NCBI GenBank assembly: GCA_949825025.1
Contig: OX463778.1
Span: forward strand, 46,276,829 to 46,340,828
Length of the DNA stretch: 64,000 nt
Direction of reading: 5' to 3'
Source: Siphlonurus alternatus
Taxonomy: Eukaryota; Arthropoda; Insecta; Ephemeroptera; Siphlonuridae
This document shows, piece after piece, positions 48,206 through 64,000 of the stretch (within the stretch, counting starts at the first letter, position 1; the number at the start of each line of letters is the position of its first letter). The notes below the pieces were generated by a model. That model worked only from the letters and a program-made list of their open reading frames with translations. It did no database searches and had not been told where the DNA came from. The translations under genes were made by a program, and so were the position numbers.

Positions 48206-48469
48206 AAGGTGCTTTCTCATATTCGAAAATCGCTACGGAAACACGCCGTAGCTACACCGTAGCAAATGTTGTTGATTACGCCGTAGAGATCGCGATCTGC
48301 TGCTGCGGCGTTCTACGGCACGCTGTAGCAAAATCAAGATGAGTTTGATTTTGCTACGACAATCACATGATTTTCCACCGCAGCTGCCGCAGACGAACGA
48401 GAATATGTGAAAGGCTTACGGCATTGCTACGGAACTCCGTAGCGATTTTCGAATATGTGAAAGCACCTT
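48206..48469. mobile_element. MITE family E, best copy
   Basis: AAGGTGCTTTCTCATATTCG...CGAATATGTGAAAGCACCTT, with the match continuing inward through AAAATCGCTACGGA/TCCGTAGCGATTTT. It is 264 bp, GC-rich inside with CGTAGC and CTACGG motifs. It lies downstream of TIPIN. Confidence 0.85.
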
Positions 48470-48926
48470 AATATAGTATGATCACACAAAATGGATGTGT
48501 TATGTACCTACTTACCTGTTTGGAGAGGTTGTGTCAATACCTATGTTTCATAATAAAGTAAGAACCATGTTCTATAAATTTTAAAACATATAGTTTATTT
48601 TAGCCTTCTGATTTGAATTATGGTTCTGCAATTACCAGAAACAAAATAATGTAAAATGTAAAAAAATGAAGGCAAAGTACAGTCCTGACAAAAGTATTAA
48701 CAGCAAAGCTGGCACCTTGATGTATGTTTTGTTGTAATTGTGTTGACTATATGTTTAAAATTTGTATTAACAATACTGTATACAGTATGAACAGTCATAA
48801 AATTGCAAGCTTTGTTGTTGTATTCAACTGTAAATATGTACAACTCAAGACTTAAAATGACACTCAGCGAATGCACTCTGAGGGTGTCCGAGGTCTAAAA
48901 TGTCACCAAACTTTAGTGATAACTGG

Positions 48927-51900
48927 TCAGGGATCTTCATGGTCAGCATCTGTGATGCTGACCAGTGCCTCCTCTTCCTCACGCTGCTGCTGCTCTTTCA
49001 GACGAGCCAGTTTACGCTCCTCTGCTGCCAAACGGTTGCGCAGAATGCGAGCTTTCTGTTCTTCGCTCAGCTCCTGTATCGGTACACAGTGGAGCATAAA
49101 CAGATTGAAATTAATGGAGAATTAAGTTGTTATTAACTTTTATTAATTACTGTAGTTGCTAAATTTTATTATCAAGTGGCAGTAGGGAAATCTACTTTCC
49201 AATACTGTACTAACAAAATCTGAACAGTATATCGTCGTTGTAGCGCTCTTTTGACCAATCTAGCTTTATAAGTTTTGACTTTTTGACCAATCTAAAATTA
49301 TAAGTTTTGACCTTCTGACCAATCTCTTTTTATAAGTTATGACCTTTTGTCCAATCAATTATTTTCTTAATTTCTTGTACGAGTGGTGCCATCTTGTGGC
49401 AAATTTTACGCTCTTTCGAATGGCGCAATAAAAAAAAAGTTGTAACTTTTGAGATTTTGGACATTTGTCCCTGCCAAAATTTTTAAAGATTGGTCAAAAG
49501 GTCAAAACTTATAATTTTAGATTGGTCAAAAAGTCATAACTTATAAAGCTAGATTGGTCAAAAGAGCGCTACAACGACGATATATAATCAATACTTTATA
49601 TACTAGATTTAAATCTAGAAAATATATCTAGCTGATACTGTCCATATTTTCACACAGGTTTACTCCTCATTGATCAAAATTGTCGTTTTTAATAGTTATG
49701 AAGCAAATTAAACAAAATCAAATTAAATTATTATTAAATTATCATTGCCTCATCTGTTCTCAGTAAGAGTATGGTGAAGTAAGTAAACCACAATGATTGC
49801 TTTAATATCACAAGTAAATTAAGATGAACTTTGTGGGCTGCCATTTTACTTCACTGTATGCTACTATCTATTCTGTAGTGTACTGATGTGGACCCCTTTA
49901 TTTGTACATTTCGATAGAGAAAGGTCTGACTCACCGTGCTGACAGCAAGCTGTGCAGGTGCCGGGACAGGGTTGGTTGTGGGTCGGGCGGTGGCTATCAT
50001 ATCGTTGAAGGCAGCGTCGGGGTCTACTGCAGCTGGTCTGGCCAGAGGCACTTCATCGTCATCATCTTCAGGAACAAACTCATCACCTCGTAGTGTTGTG
50101 TCCACTATATCGTCCACACTTGACAAGCCCATGCGAATCCTCTTGACCTGAACCTGTAACAGAGATATAATTCAGTTTTCAAGCAGAGCAAACACAACCT
50201 ATAATACCATGGCAAAAGCCTAAATCTTTATTTTTAAAAATTTTTAAAAATAGTTCTATTGTTAAATTATTTTTAACTATTCATTGCAGTTGGTATGCAT
50301 AAATCATTCAGAGCAAAATTTTACTGTTGGAAAATATTAAAATACATAAAATTAATTTATTTTACAAAATTTATTATTAATATTTCTCTCTCTCATGATA
50401 AATTCTATGAATTTTATACAGATTATTGTACTGTACATGCATGCTGTTATACGGTATGCTGTTATGTTATACTGTATGTTGTACAGTATGTATACAGGTG
50501 CTTTCTCAAAATAAAAAATTACTACGGAGTTCGTAGAAATACCACAAGCCTTTTGCATATGTACTTTCGTTCATCTGCAGTTGCTGCAGCAGAGAATCAT
50601 GTGAATGCTGTAGATGATTTTTTTTTTCTATGGAACACCATAAAATGAATTTGCACATTGCGAGGTTCTACGACGTGTTGCTGCACCATCAACATTTGCT
50701 ACGGTGTGTTGCAGCAGGTTTCTGTAGTGAGATTTTTTATTATGTAAAAGAACTTTTATAGGTGTGCTCCTAGACCAATGGGTTAATAATAATAATAATA
50801 ATAAAATTAACGCGGCAAATGTGGCTACGCCACGGTGGCTCGCGAAGGGTTTGCTTGTCTCAAAACCCTCTTAAACAACTCATAACTCTCCGCTTCAACA
50901 ACTTCTGCCTTCAGCAAATTCCACTCTCTTACAGTCCTGTTAATGAAGGAATATTTTCCCACATCACTTCTACTGCCGACAAAATCCAACTTCCAACTGT
51001 GATCACTCCTTCCAATGTAAACACCTCTCTTAATACAAGAGCTCAACTCCCTCCAACCCTCACTATTTCTTGTTATTTTATACATAACACCAAGTCTACA
51101 ATTTCTCCTTCTCTCCTCCAGCAACTCCCACCCTAACTTATCAATCATCGCAGTTACACTCTCAAACTCTTTTCTGACCTCCTTTCCATCTCCCACCAAC
51201 TTCCATCTTCCCATATGCCCCATAACTCTTCTCGCTGCTCTTCTCTGCACCTTCTCCAACTCCTTCACCCCAACATTCCTGTATGGATCCCAAACACTGC
51301 ATCCATACTCGAGCATCGGTCTCACCATGGCTCTATAAGCGCTATCTCTCACGAACACACTAGCTCCCTTCAGATTTCTCATAACAAACTCCAAGAACTT
51401 TCTACTCTTAGAAGTAACATACTTAATATGCTCATTCCACATCAATTTTCTGTGCAACACCACACCCAAATACTTGTACTTCTCAACTTCTTTCAAAACT
51501 TCACCCCCCCAATATATACTGCAACACCCTCCTTGTCCTTTTCCTGCCAAACACAACCACACAACACTTCGCCACATTCAACTTCATCCCATTATCATCA
51601 ACCCACCCTTGCAAAATATCAAGATCCTGCTGAAGTTCAACAACGTCATCCTCACTTTCCACCTTCCTATACACAACACTGTCATCTGCAAACAGTCTCA
51701 CCTTCGACTTCACCCCTCTTGGCAAATCCTCTATATAAATCAGAAATAATAAAGGACCCAAGACACTGCCTTGGGGAACCCCTGACGATACTCTAACATG
51801 GTCTGAAAACGCAGCTCCAACCCTAACTCTCTGCACCCTATCCCTTAGAAAATCCTCAATCAGCGACACCAACGCCTCATCTCCAACGCAGTGCCGAACC

Positions 51901-53109
51901 TTATTTACCAACTCCCTATGAGGCACCTTATCAAAAGCTTTTTCAAAATCCAGAAAAATCGCATGCATCTCTCCCCCAGCATCCAACACATCAGACAACT
52001 CCTGCACTAACCCAGCTAACTGTGTTTCACAAGAAAAATGCTTACGAAAACCATGCTGCTGCCCTCCAAAGAAACTTGATTCCTCCAACTCCTGCATGAC
52101 AAATTTCACTACAACCTTCTCCAACACCTTTGACACCACTAAGGTCAAACTAACTGGCCTATAATTCTTGGCATCACATTTCGAACCTCCCTTATGTATT
52201 GGAATAACCCAAGCCTCCCGCCAACCATCAGGTATCTTACCTGCTGCTAAGATGACCCTAAATAAATGAACCAGATACCTGCAATGTAAGCCGACATTTA
52301 ATTTCAAAAATGAACATGAAATATCATCCGGACCTGACGGCACCTTGTAGTGACAACAGGAAGCTACACAAAACAATCACTAAGGCTGCCAGTACAAAAG
52401 TGAACTTTAGCATCTCCCATTTATAGTGTTTGATTTGACTTGCATGAGCTGCAACCACAGCATACACAATGTATTCTACTAATGTGTTCAAAGAAACTTT
52501 AAATACTTTTGTTACAATATTGAATATAATATATACAAATCATATATTTATGATTACAAAAATTGTACAGCTAAATCATACCGCCACAGTTTTCTTGGAA
52601 CCCAGTTTTTCAAGCTTGTCCAGACAGTCATCAAAGGTGTAGCTGGGGAAGAGTCTGTGTGCCCAGTGTTGAAGGCGACCCATTACCAGATCTAGGTCTG
52701 CCAGTTCATGGCCTCGCCCTTGCAGCTTCACGCCACGCATCTCTGCCTCCAGAGCCAGCAGGCCACGTGCACTGCCAAGACGTGCGGCATCCAGCTTTGG
52801 TCTTGGTGCCATCACACGTTTCTTTTTACTGTCCTCACCTTCATAGGAGAGAGAAAAAATTAAAGTCTCAAAAATTTCAAATATTGTACTGAAACCAGAC
52901 TGAAACTGTGAAATAACATTCTGTATGCATTTTATATACATACCAGTGTCATCCTTCTTCTTGGGTGCGCCCACTTCAATTGCCTCATCCTCCCCATCAC
53001 CACGCCTGTCATCCTCTTCGTCCTCTTCTTCCTCACCTCCTTGACGTTCAATGATTTCCTCTAGCTCTACATCATTTTGGTCTCCAAAATAATTGAATTC
53101 CGTGTCCAT
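48927..53109 (-). CDS. TIPIN: TIPIN, TIMELESS-interacting fork-protection protein (four exons)
   Basis: Partner of TIMELESS in the replication-fork protection complex (Swi3/Csm3 in yeasts), acting in the nucleus in S-phase checkpoint signalling. Exons in transcript order are 53109-52944, 52838-52582, 50153-49935 and 49073-48927, joining in frame to 262 aa (human about 301). Residues 1-55 are acidic (GGEEEEDEEDDRRGDGEDE). The Swi3 domain follows (PKLDAARLGSARGLLAL, GRGHELADLDLVMGRLQHWA, HRLFPSYTFDD, CLDKLEKLGSKK, VKRIRMGLS). The low-complexity region DEFVPEDDDDEV precedes a conserved coiled C-terminal segment (ELSEEQKARILRNRLAAEER). The protein ends ITDADHEDP. Intron 2 (52581-50154) contains a LINE in the same orientation plus a family E MITE; intron 3 contains a foldback. 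It is transcribed from a start 204 bp downstream of a small ORF on the same strand. Confidence 0.95.
49228..49584. repeat. Foldback in TIPIN intron 3, TATATCGTCGTTGTAGCGC ends
   Basis: Near-perfect inverted ends (TATATCGTCGTTGTAGCGCT and AGCGCTACAACGACGATATA), continuing through repeated TTGACCAATCT and AGATTGGTCAA units. 'tataagttttgacctt...gaccaatct' recurs in tandem within each arm. It is a non-coding element of 357 bp. Confidence 0.85.
50496..50757. mobile_element. MITE family E, degenerate copy in TIPIN intron 2
   Basis: It begins AGGTGCTTTCTCAAAATA and ends TATGTAAAAGAACTTTT, with GCAGTTGCTGCAGCAGAGAATCATGTGA resembling the interior of the 48206 element. Confidence 0.5.
50783..52350 (-). 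mobile_element. 5'-truncated CR1/Jockey-like LINE, one frameshift
   Basis: On the minus strand a reverse transcriptase starts at about 52350 with VPSGPDDIS and shows PIHKGGSKCDAKNYRPVSL, then FLDFEKAFDKVPH (catalytic Asp), GVPQGSVLGPLLFLIY and RLFADDSVVY (catalytic Asp pair). It runs to about 51505, where a G run (TTGGGGGGTGAAG) shifts the frame. It continues in the next frame with EVEKYKYLGV, VRPMLEYGCSVWDP and LEKVQRRAARR, to a TAG at 50825. The 3' end is a (TTA)n tail at 50783-50805, as in CR1/L2-type LINEs. The 5' half with the endonuclease is absent. Otherwise intact, so it inserted fairly recently. It is within TIPIN intron 2, same strand. Confidence 0.88.
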
Positions 53110-53312
53110 TATGTTTTTAATATTGTTTTAATTTTAAGAATGAAAATTTCCAAAGAAAGTTGGCTTAGATTTACTTGATCCCGAAAGTTTTGGTGCGTCA
53201 GCTGATAAACTCCCGCCAATCTGGAAAGTTTTTGTGCATTAGTGACATCAGGTGGTGAAACTTAGAACCATAGCCACGCCTTCTTGTTTACATACCTTGT
53301 ATTTTTTTATTT

Positions 53313-53564
53313 CTATGGGGCAAATTCGTCTTGATCTGTGCTGTTGCTACTCTCAGGTTGATCTTCTGTGGTGCTGAAACGTTCCGTAAGTGAATCCTTT
53401 GAGTTCATTCGCTCCAATAGTGACGAAAGGAGTTTCTTATTGAGTCGATCTGTCTGAGTCACTTCTCTAACCACAGGTTGTTCTTGCTGTTCTTGAGATG
53501 CATTATTTTCTTCAGGCACAGATTCTTGCTTCTGTTCTTTACTATCTTCAGGTTTTCCAGGCAT
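53313..53564 (-). CDS. Small 83-aa protein, function unknown
   Basis: An ATG at 53564-53562 opens 83 codons ending EFAP. The product is hydrophilic and rich in Gln, Glu and Ser, with low-complexity ends (PGKPEDSKEQKQESVPEE, QPESSNSTDQDEF). The centre is more ordered and looks like a short amphipathic helix (TDRLNKKLLSSLLERMNSK). I do not recognise the family. In favour of coding: composition, a frame that spans a GC-richer island, and position just upstream of TIPIN on the same strand. Sixteen nucleotides after the stop is a consensus splice donor (CAAG|GTATGT at 53296/53295), so the mRNA may have a 3'-UTR intron or splice onward toward TIPIN. It may be a real small gene, an upstream ORF of the TIPIN transcript, or chance. 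Confidence 0.55.
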   Translation of the reverse strand: MPGKPEDSKEQKQESVPEENNASQEQQEQPVVREVTQTDRLNKKLLSSLLERMNSKDSLTERFSTTEDQPESSNSTDQDEFAP

Positions 53565-53984
53565 TATTGTTCCTCTAAATCATCAAAATTAGCTAAAACA
53601 CTTGAGTTTTAGGCACTAAAACACGTTTTACCAAAGAATTCACAAGTTGCGTAAAAGGAGGAAATTTCACAACATTGCTAGATGGCAGCACAGTACGACT
53701 AAAATATGTGGGAGAATTTAAAAGTTTTCTCAAATGGTTCACATTACCCTTTTATACATAAATATAAATATAGTAAATATACTACATTATTTAGTTATAA
53801 TATATATGTATATATATATACACAATAATACTACATAATTTAATATATTATATACATATTTATAATTTTTATGCAGTTTAGCCACTGTAATGTTTCTAGC
53901 ATGTACTATATAATTTAATGATATATAGTCTGTATCTCGTGATATAGTACTGGTTCGAGTGGTTCGTTTTTTACAACACAAAAT

Positions 53985-54316
53985 AATGGAGTACCGACCC
54001 TACCAACCTCACAATTTTTTAATGCAGAACTCCGGGTGCAAAAATATGCTACTCTGAATATTTTCAGATTTTTCTGACACCGAGAACTATTTTTAAAAAA
54101 TTATTGAAAGTCCATTTTGATGACGTCACGAGGCGCCTCTCCTTAAGAAAAGGATAGGACATTAACGCCCGTGACGTCATAAAACGGACTTTCAATAATT
54201 TTTTAAAAATACTTCGCGCGGTACGTCTCAGAAAAATCTGAAAAAATTTAGAGTAGCATATTTTTGCACCCTCTATCCATTTCTGCAATAAAAGAATTTG
54301 AGGTCAGTACTCTATT
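53985..54316. mobile_element. MITE family C, copy 2
   Basis: AATGGAGTACCGACCC at the left and GAGGTCAGTACTCTATT at the right, with ATGCTACTCTGA and TGGATAGAGGGTG-type pieces in the arms. The centre differs from copies 1 and 3: it is a palindrome containing two TGACGTCA octamers (in GATGACGTCACG and CGTGACGTCATA) instead of the B-box segment. Confidence 0.75.
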
Positions 54317-55783
54317 CTTTTTGCCATTTTTGCAATATGTTCATTAAAATTTAAATTTGAATCGATCACCATAGCAATAAGGTATTTATAACAATTATTG
54401 AACGACAATTTTATCCCAGACAGCAAGACTATAATAGACTCTCATCGGGGGAAATGCGAACTACAGTTTTCTTATTCAGAAACTTAATTGCAATCTGAGA
54501 TGTAAATTGAAAATAGCAAAATAGTTTTAATCCTCAATTTCCCATTCAATTTATTGCACAAACTTGTGCACCTATAATGATATTGCAGATCTGGAGATGC
54601 AGAGTATAACTTGATCTAATTATAGGTACAGTATGTATTTATTGTACAGATTGTACTCATTTGTTAAATTAATTAATATAATATTCACTTGTTTACATTT
54701 TCATTGCAATCTACATAAATTTTAAAATTTAAAAACTTATAAACACATTTAATCAATTATTTTTAATGCGTTGCGCGGATATGAAATATATCAGCAGATT
54801 AAACTTCTAGCTCAATTTGGCCTTGAGTACGAAGTTAAAGAGCTCCAGCAGCTGACCTTTAATTGACTCAAAACGAGGAGAGATAAGATTGGGCAATCAA
54901 ACACTCGTTCTTATATTATGTAGCTCAGATAGTCTTGAACTAGAGCATTCAGTTCGTTCTCACGGCTTCCTTGCTATTATATCACAGCTTACACGGTTGC
55001 TGGTGTGCAGATATTGCGATATAGTGATATTTTTAGATTTGGCAGCTATACGGACACTATAAGAAGCTCTAAAATTCTAAGGTACAAATTAATCCTTTTA
55101 TATTGTAATATAAATTTAATTATTTCATAAGAATCGTTTACGTAAGTTAAAATTCAAACGTCAAAACTGCTGATCGAGGAGTGTTATAGTAATACTGGAT
55201 TCAATATTTCTCCTTTGAGTATATTATAATTGTTAGTAGTTTTTATCTCCATGCTACATGTATAATATATTTATACGTATAATATATTATACTGTATACT
55301 GATCAATAATATATTAAATGAAGGTTTTGTTTCTCTCTTACTGTAGAGCGTAAGACTGATAAGACGATATGCTGATGTCAAATCGAAGATAACTAACTTG
55401 CATAAGAATTAATGATATTTTAATGCCGCTCACAAAGCAATATATGACATTCATATACTGTGAAGATATTATGAAAAAATTTGCAAATATAGCAAGCAAA
55501 ATTAACATAATATATAATTTAAAGATTTGAAATCGGATTATGTCGTGAATAATAATATATTAATGCAATTAATTATGCATTATATTAAAAACCTATAAAT
55601 CGTGAAAGTAATTTGTTTTGTTTAGAGTTGTAACTGAATAGTGTATTTCAACAGTTTGTTTTTTTCTTTAAATAAACCGTAAATCATGCAATAATAGCGT
55701 GTATAAAAGATTAAAAGATGAATGTGATGATTTACAGCAATACGTTTTTGTTTACGATTAATGGCATATTATATTAATTTCAG
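54317..55783. other. Intergenic region upstream of HYKK
   Basis: AT-rich, no gene recognised. It should contain the HYKK promoter and non-coding first exon, because the coding exon begins only 6 nt after a splice acceptor (TTAATTTCAG at 55774-55783). The location of that first exon is not identified. Confidence 0.4.
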
Positions 55784-55789
55784 ATCAAG

Positions 55790-60312
<4,523 letters not shown>

Positions 60313-60835
60313 TGCCATCCGTAACCGTCAAAACGATCATTAGTAGTTCTTCACGTATTAACGATAAAATAATCTACCTCCATAGTTCACTGATGCTACG
60401 CGATCAAACATTATTTGCATAGTGCCTCACTTATATCTCCTAGAAAGATCGTTTATAGATCAAAACTTGATCTAGATTTAATTTATCTTATCGGCTAGTT
60501 AAAACAATAGTAATTAATTTTTATAACTAGAGTTGAGATTTTCAAAAAAAAAAAAAAAAATTTGTTTTTTATTGGGTCGACTCAGTTTCAATTTTATTAC
60601 TTATTACTGTAATTTTGATATTAATTAAGCTATTTTTACGTCATTACTAAAACATTATGTTATATACTTTTGAGCTCAACTATTTTTAAAAAAATCTAAG
60701 TATAATGGGTGATTTAATGCAATACATATATTTATATGGTGATATATATGGCAATATAAATGGGTGATAGTCATGATATTTATTAAATAACAAGGTGATG
60801 GTTAAATTGTGTTTATCTTGTTTTTATTTTTATGC

Positions 60836-61520
60836 TACGGTAGAGATGATACAAATCAGCTGTTCGACGTAGTCCCCTTTGATTAACATGTGAACCTTAG
60901 CAAATTCACAAAAAAATTAAATTTTTCTGAGAGGCAGATTTTTTAGTACAAAAAAATTCAAAACTATTTTAATTAACTTTTTTCATTTTCAGCATAGGGC
61001 TTTCCCATATATGGCATAGAGAGACAAATTAAAAACTTAACTACAAAAAATCGTCTCGTTAAATTGTTTTGCAATTTTTTGTATGGTTTAAGGCACTAAA
61101 ATCTGTCTCTCAAAAAATTTTCAGAATTTTTGTGAATGGATTCGAGTACCGCCCTCAGATTTTTTTTTTGCAGAAATGGATAGAGGGTGCAAAGTTACGC
61201 TACTCTGATTTTTTTCAGATTTTTTAGAGCCCTGCAAATATTTTTTAAAAATTATTGAAAGTACAGAAAAAGTGCCGCCTCTTGCCGCCTCTCATAGGAC
61301 CCAAAAGGGACGTGGATTCGAACCCGACTTCGCCAAAACTTTTTAGCAATACTTCCCGGTCCCTAAAAAATCTGAAAAAAATCAAAGTAGCATAACTTTT
61401 CATCCTCTATCCATTTCTGCAATAAAAAATTTTGAGGTCGGTACCCCATTTGCTAAGGTTTACATGCGTTAATCGAAGGGGACTTCGTCGGACAGCTGAC
61501 TCGTATTATCTCTACATTAA
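60836..61520. mobile_element. MITE family A, copy 3, split by family C copy
   Basis: The left arm (CTACGGTAGAGATGATAC, CAGCTGTTCGACGTAGTCCCC, TTAACATGTGAACCTTAGC) and right arm (GCTAAGGTTTACATGCGTTA, CAGCTGACTCG, TATCTCTACATTAA) belong to family A. The right arm is interrupted at 61135-61450 by a family C element. Confidence 0.8.
61135..61450. mobile_element. MITE family C, copy 3, nested in family A
   Basis: AATGGATTCGAGTACCGCC at the left and GGTCGGTACCCCATT at the right. The interior matches copy 1 closely, including the central GGATTCGAACC B-box segment (61314-61324). Outside it, family A sequence resumes (TTTTTGTGA before, TTTGCTAAGG after), proving nesting. Confidence 0.85.
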
Positions 61521-62011
61521 ATTATATGTAATTTGTGTAAAAACTTATAAATAGCTTTTTTAAAGACACAACATAATGCGCTAGAAATGTCAATACCATG
61601 AACTGTGATTAAAATTTAATTAAAAATAAGAACAACATTTAAATTGTTGTTATCGATCGTCAATATTTTAAATAGCTTATATATATATTTTTTGCAATAT
61701 TAAGTCTCACAATAAATTTTTGCGTATGTGCATTTGAGGTACAGTACTGTATTATAAATTTATAATTTTATGAAAGTTCAGTCAGTGAACTATTATACCC
61801 GTGAACGAGCAATATTTAATATAAAGATTTAATTATAATGAATTTATATCTGAATTTATTTATGTGTACATTAAAATATGTAAATTTTCTCTGAATAATT
61901 CTAAAAGCAATAAAAAAAATGAATTGATAAAAACTACCTGTACTCCTAAACTTAATAATTTAGTTTTAGGTTGTAAACACTAGGTTTAGGCTAAAATGAA
62001 TAAAAATGAAT

Positions 62012-62082
<71 letters not shown>

Positions 62083-64000
62083 TGCAAATTAGCAGCCACT
62101 TAACTGTGCTATGGTGCTTTAGTGCCTTGCTTGCTAACCTTACCCATTATTTGTTCATATATGTGTGTACCTTGGGTGAAATAAAAAAATATATATTATA
62201 AATGTATGTATAATATTGTTACTATTTAATCTTGGTTAATACTGTAGAACTGCAATAACTCTCTCCATTTGCATGATAACTGACGATCTTTTTTATTCTT
62301 TTTTTCCCCCTATATTTTTCAGTGAATAAAACTAAAATAAAAAAAACAAGTTGTTTATGTTGGGATATATTCATGATTTATTTGTAAAATAAACATAAAA
62401 TTATCTGTTTCCATTGTAAACAGCAATGAAATCCACGTCTTAATTTATGTCATAATTAAAATTACAACTTGTCATTATCAATCAGAATAATAAATAATAA
62501 TTATTATTCATTTTCACACAGTACAAGAGAGGTTAATCTCACGCAAAATATTGCTTAACAAAACTGCACACAATCCATTTATATGAATTTCACATCCTTG
62601 GATGTTGTTCTTTAGTAAAAACTTGGCATAAATAATATATTCTGTCGTTTTGCAAAAGTTATTTGGTGACTTTGTACAGCAAAATAATGAAATACAAATT
62701 TGCGTTGTATTTTTTTTTTAATTTATTTACATTTTTTTTTTATTTACAATATTATGTTAAAATAATTAAAAAATATTCTTTGGGAAAGAATTAGAAATTC
62801 AAATGGACATAAAAAAGTGAAAAGTATCCTCACAAAGTATAATAAAATTATTTGATTAAAATAAGAAGGATTAAATTATTCATTATTGAAATTAAATTTT
62901 ATGTGGGCCAATAAATTAAATTAATAAAGTGTGAATTATAATTTGATGTTATTTAATAATTCACCTGTTATATTTCTACATTTTTACTATAAGAAAGTGG
63001 ACATTGATAAATATAACCATACACTCTGTAACCCATGTGATACAATCAGAACTAATACTTACACAATATTATACTTTAGCTCTTTGTCTTTATTTTTTTA
63101 TATAGCCACTGTTGTGAAATTGTTTTAAAATAAGTACGAGATTCAATTTAAAACTTACAGACCAGTTAAACTAAAAATATATATAATGCGAGCTTAGTTT
63201 AAATAAAGAACTGCTTTATCGATTGATTCGATACTTATTAGGTTAATAGTAGAAATTATACGGAATGACATAAATATTATTAATATATAACTGAGTAAAA
63301 TGAGGTTTAGACAGTCTTTTCAGGATTAGATAAAAATGAATATTGACATAAACAAGTAAACATCTATGGGAGCATGAATTAATTAATCACATATTCCCTA
63401 TAATCATTTGTAAAATCTGAACTAATATAATTTAGCAAAATTTACATAATTTTGTATTTTTTACGTAACAGTTTTAAACTTTTAACATCTAACCTATTGC
63501 TTAATCTTCATCACAATTTTGATATTTTATATATATATTTTTTTATTTTGGTTGTAATAAAAGAATATTATAATATTGTGCCAATTAAATATTCAATTTA
63601 TAATTTATGATCTTGTTCCATTTTTTTTTTTTTTTTAATTCTAAAACCAATTCTCAATAATGAAGATATGTCATGTGACATTCATGAATCATTCTCACTC
63701 CCATTCTTTATTTTTAGGAAACCTACTTTTAATTAATATAAATATAATTATGATGAGGTAATAAGATGAGGAAGTCTATTCTAAAACTGTTTTTTTTTTT
63801 CAAAAGAGAAGCCGAAATAAATTTACTTCTACAATACTTTTTGTGTTTGATGTTTTCTATAAATCTGTGGATAATTACAGAGAATTATTATATGTCAATT
63901 AAGGCTATTAGCAAAATATTTCATTAAATTTATTTATAGTAAAACATAACTTCGTAAAATTAAAATTACTTTTGAAGTATTAATTAATTCAAAGATAATG
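61521..64000. other. Gene-free AT-rich tail of the window
   Basis: No gene, TIR element or domain is recognised. It holds a TA microsatellite (62020-62080), T runs and very AT-rich sequence. Confidence 0.5.
62020..62080. repeat. (TA)n microsatellite
   Basis: A pure TA tract of about 60 bp followed by GCATGCA. Confidence 0.95.

Noticed and set aside
51215..51796. 193-aa plus-strand frame rich in His, Pro and Ser
   Set aside because: It is the antisense shadow of the LINE reverse transcriptase.

Overview
The window is nuclear DNA from an invertebrate animal. It is AT-rich, with small exons separated by long introns with GT..AG ends. Microsatellites (TA tracts, one AG tract) are abundant, and terminal-inverted-repeat (TIR) elements occur in several recurring families. 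All five recognised genes have metazoan orthologues. The retroelements (a CR1/Jockey-like LINE, a Penelope-like remnant, tRNA- and 5S-derived SINE-like pieces) fit an arthropod, perhaps a crustacean, but this placement is an inference with low confidence. There is no sign of bacterial, organellar or rRNA-cluster DNA.

Layout: 1-10517 has no recognised gene, only foldback/MITE elements. 10518-15596 (+) is snurportin-1 in five exons. 15597-23224 holds a perfect 109-bp-arm palindrome, a Penelope-like remnant between inverted arms, and an AT-rich stretch that may be a very long 3' UTR of the next gene. 23225-28214 (-) is ABHD17, a protein depalmitoylase, in three exons. 28215-39315 is a gene-free transposon field: a 5S-rRNA-derived SINE, a 0.7-kb foldback, a 2-kb hAT-like element, a 1.2-kb CCCAGTGACC-ended element, and an 0.85-kb hAT-like element with a second hAT MITE nested in it. 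39316-43286 (+) is SMYD4-like (TPR-MYND-SET) in three exons. 43287-48926 holds MITEs and a LINE fragment. 48927-53109 (-) is TIPIN in four exons, with a 5'-truncated LINE in intron 2 and a foldback in intron 3. 53313-53564 (-) is an unrecognised 83-aa ORF. 55790-60312 (+) is hydroxylysine kinase (HYKK) in six coding exons. 60313-64000 holds a nested MITE pair and otherwise nothing I recognise.

The genes do not form a pathway: snRNP import (SNUPN), protein depalmitoylation (ABHD17), protein methylation (SMYD4), replication-fork protection (TIPIN) and lysine catabolism (HYKK). The observations most worth a second look are: a stop-free, GC-rich continuation of the ABHD17 frame past a TGA followed by a CARYYA-type readthrough context; the perfect palindrome just downstream of SNUPN; a hammerhead-like core in the Penelope-like arm; the hAT element built of GCATCCGGATGC-type repeats with clean 8-bp target duplications at two nesting levels; the 5S-derived SINE; and the strong GC3 shift along HYKK.
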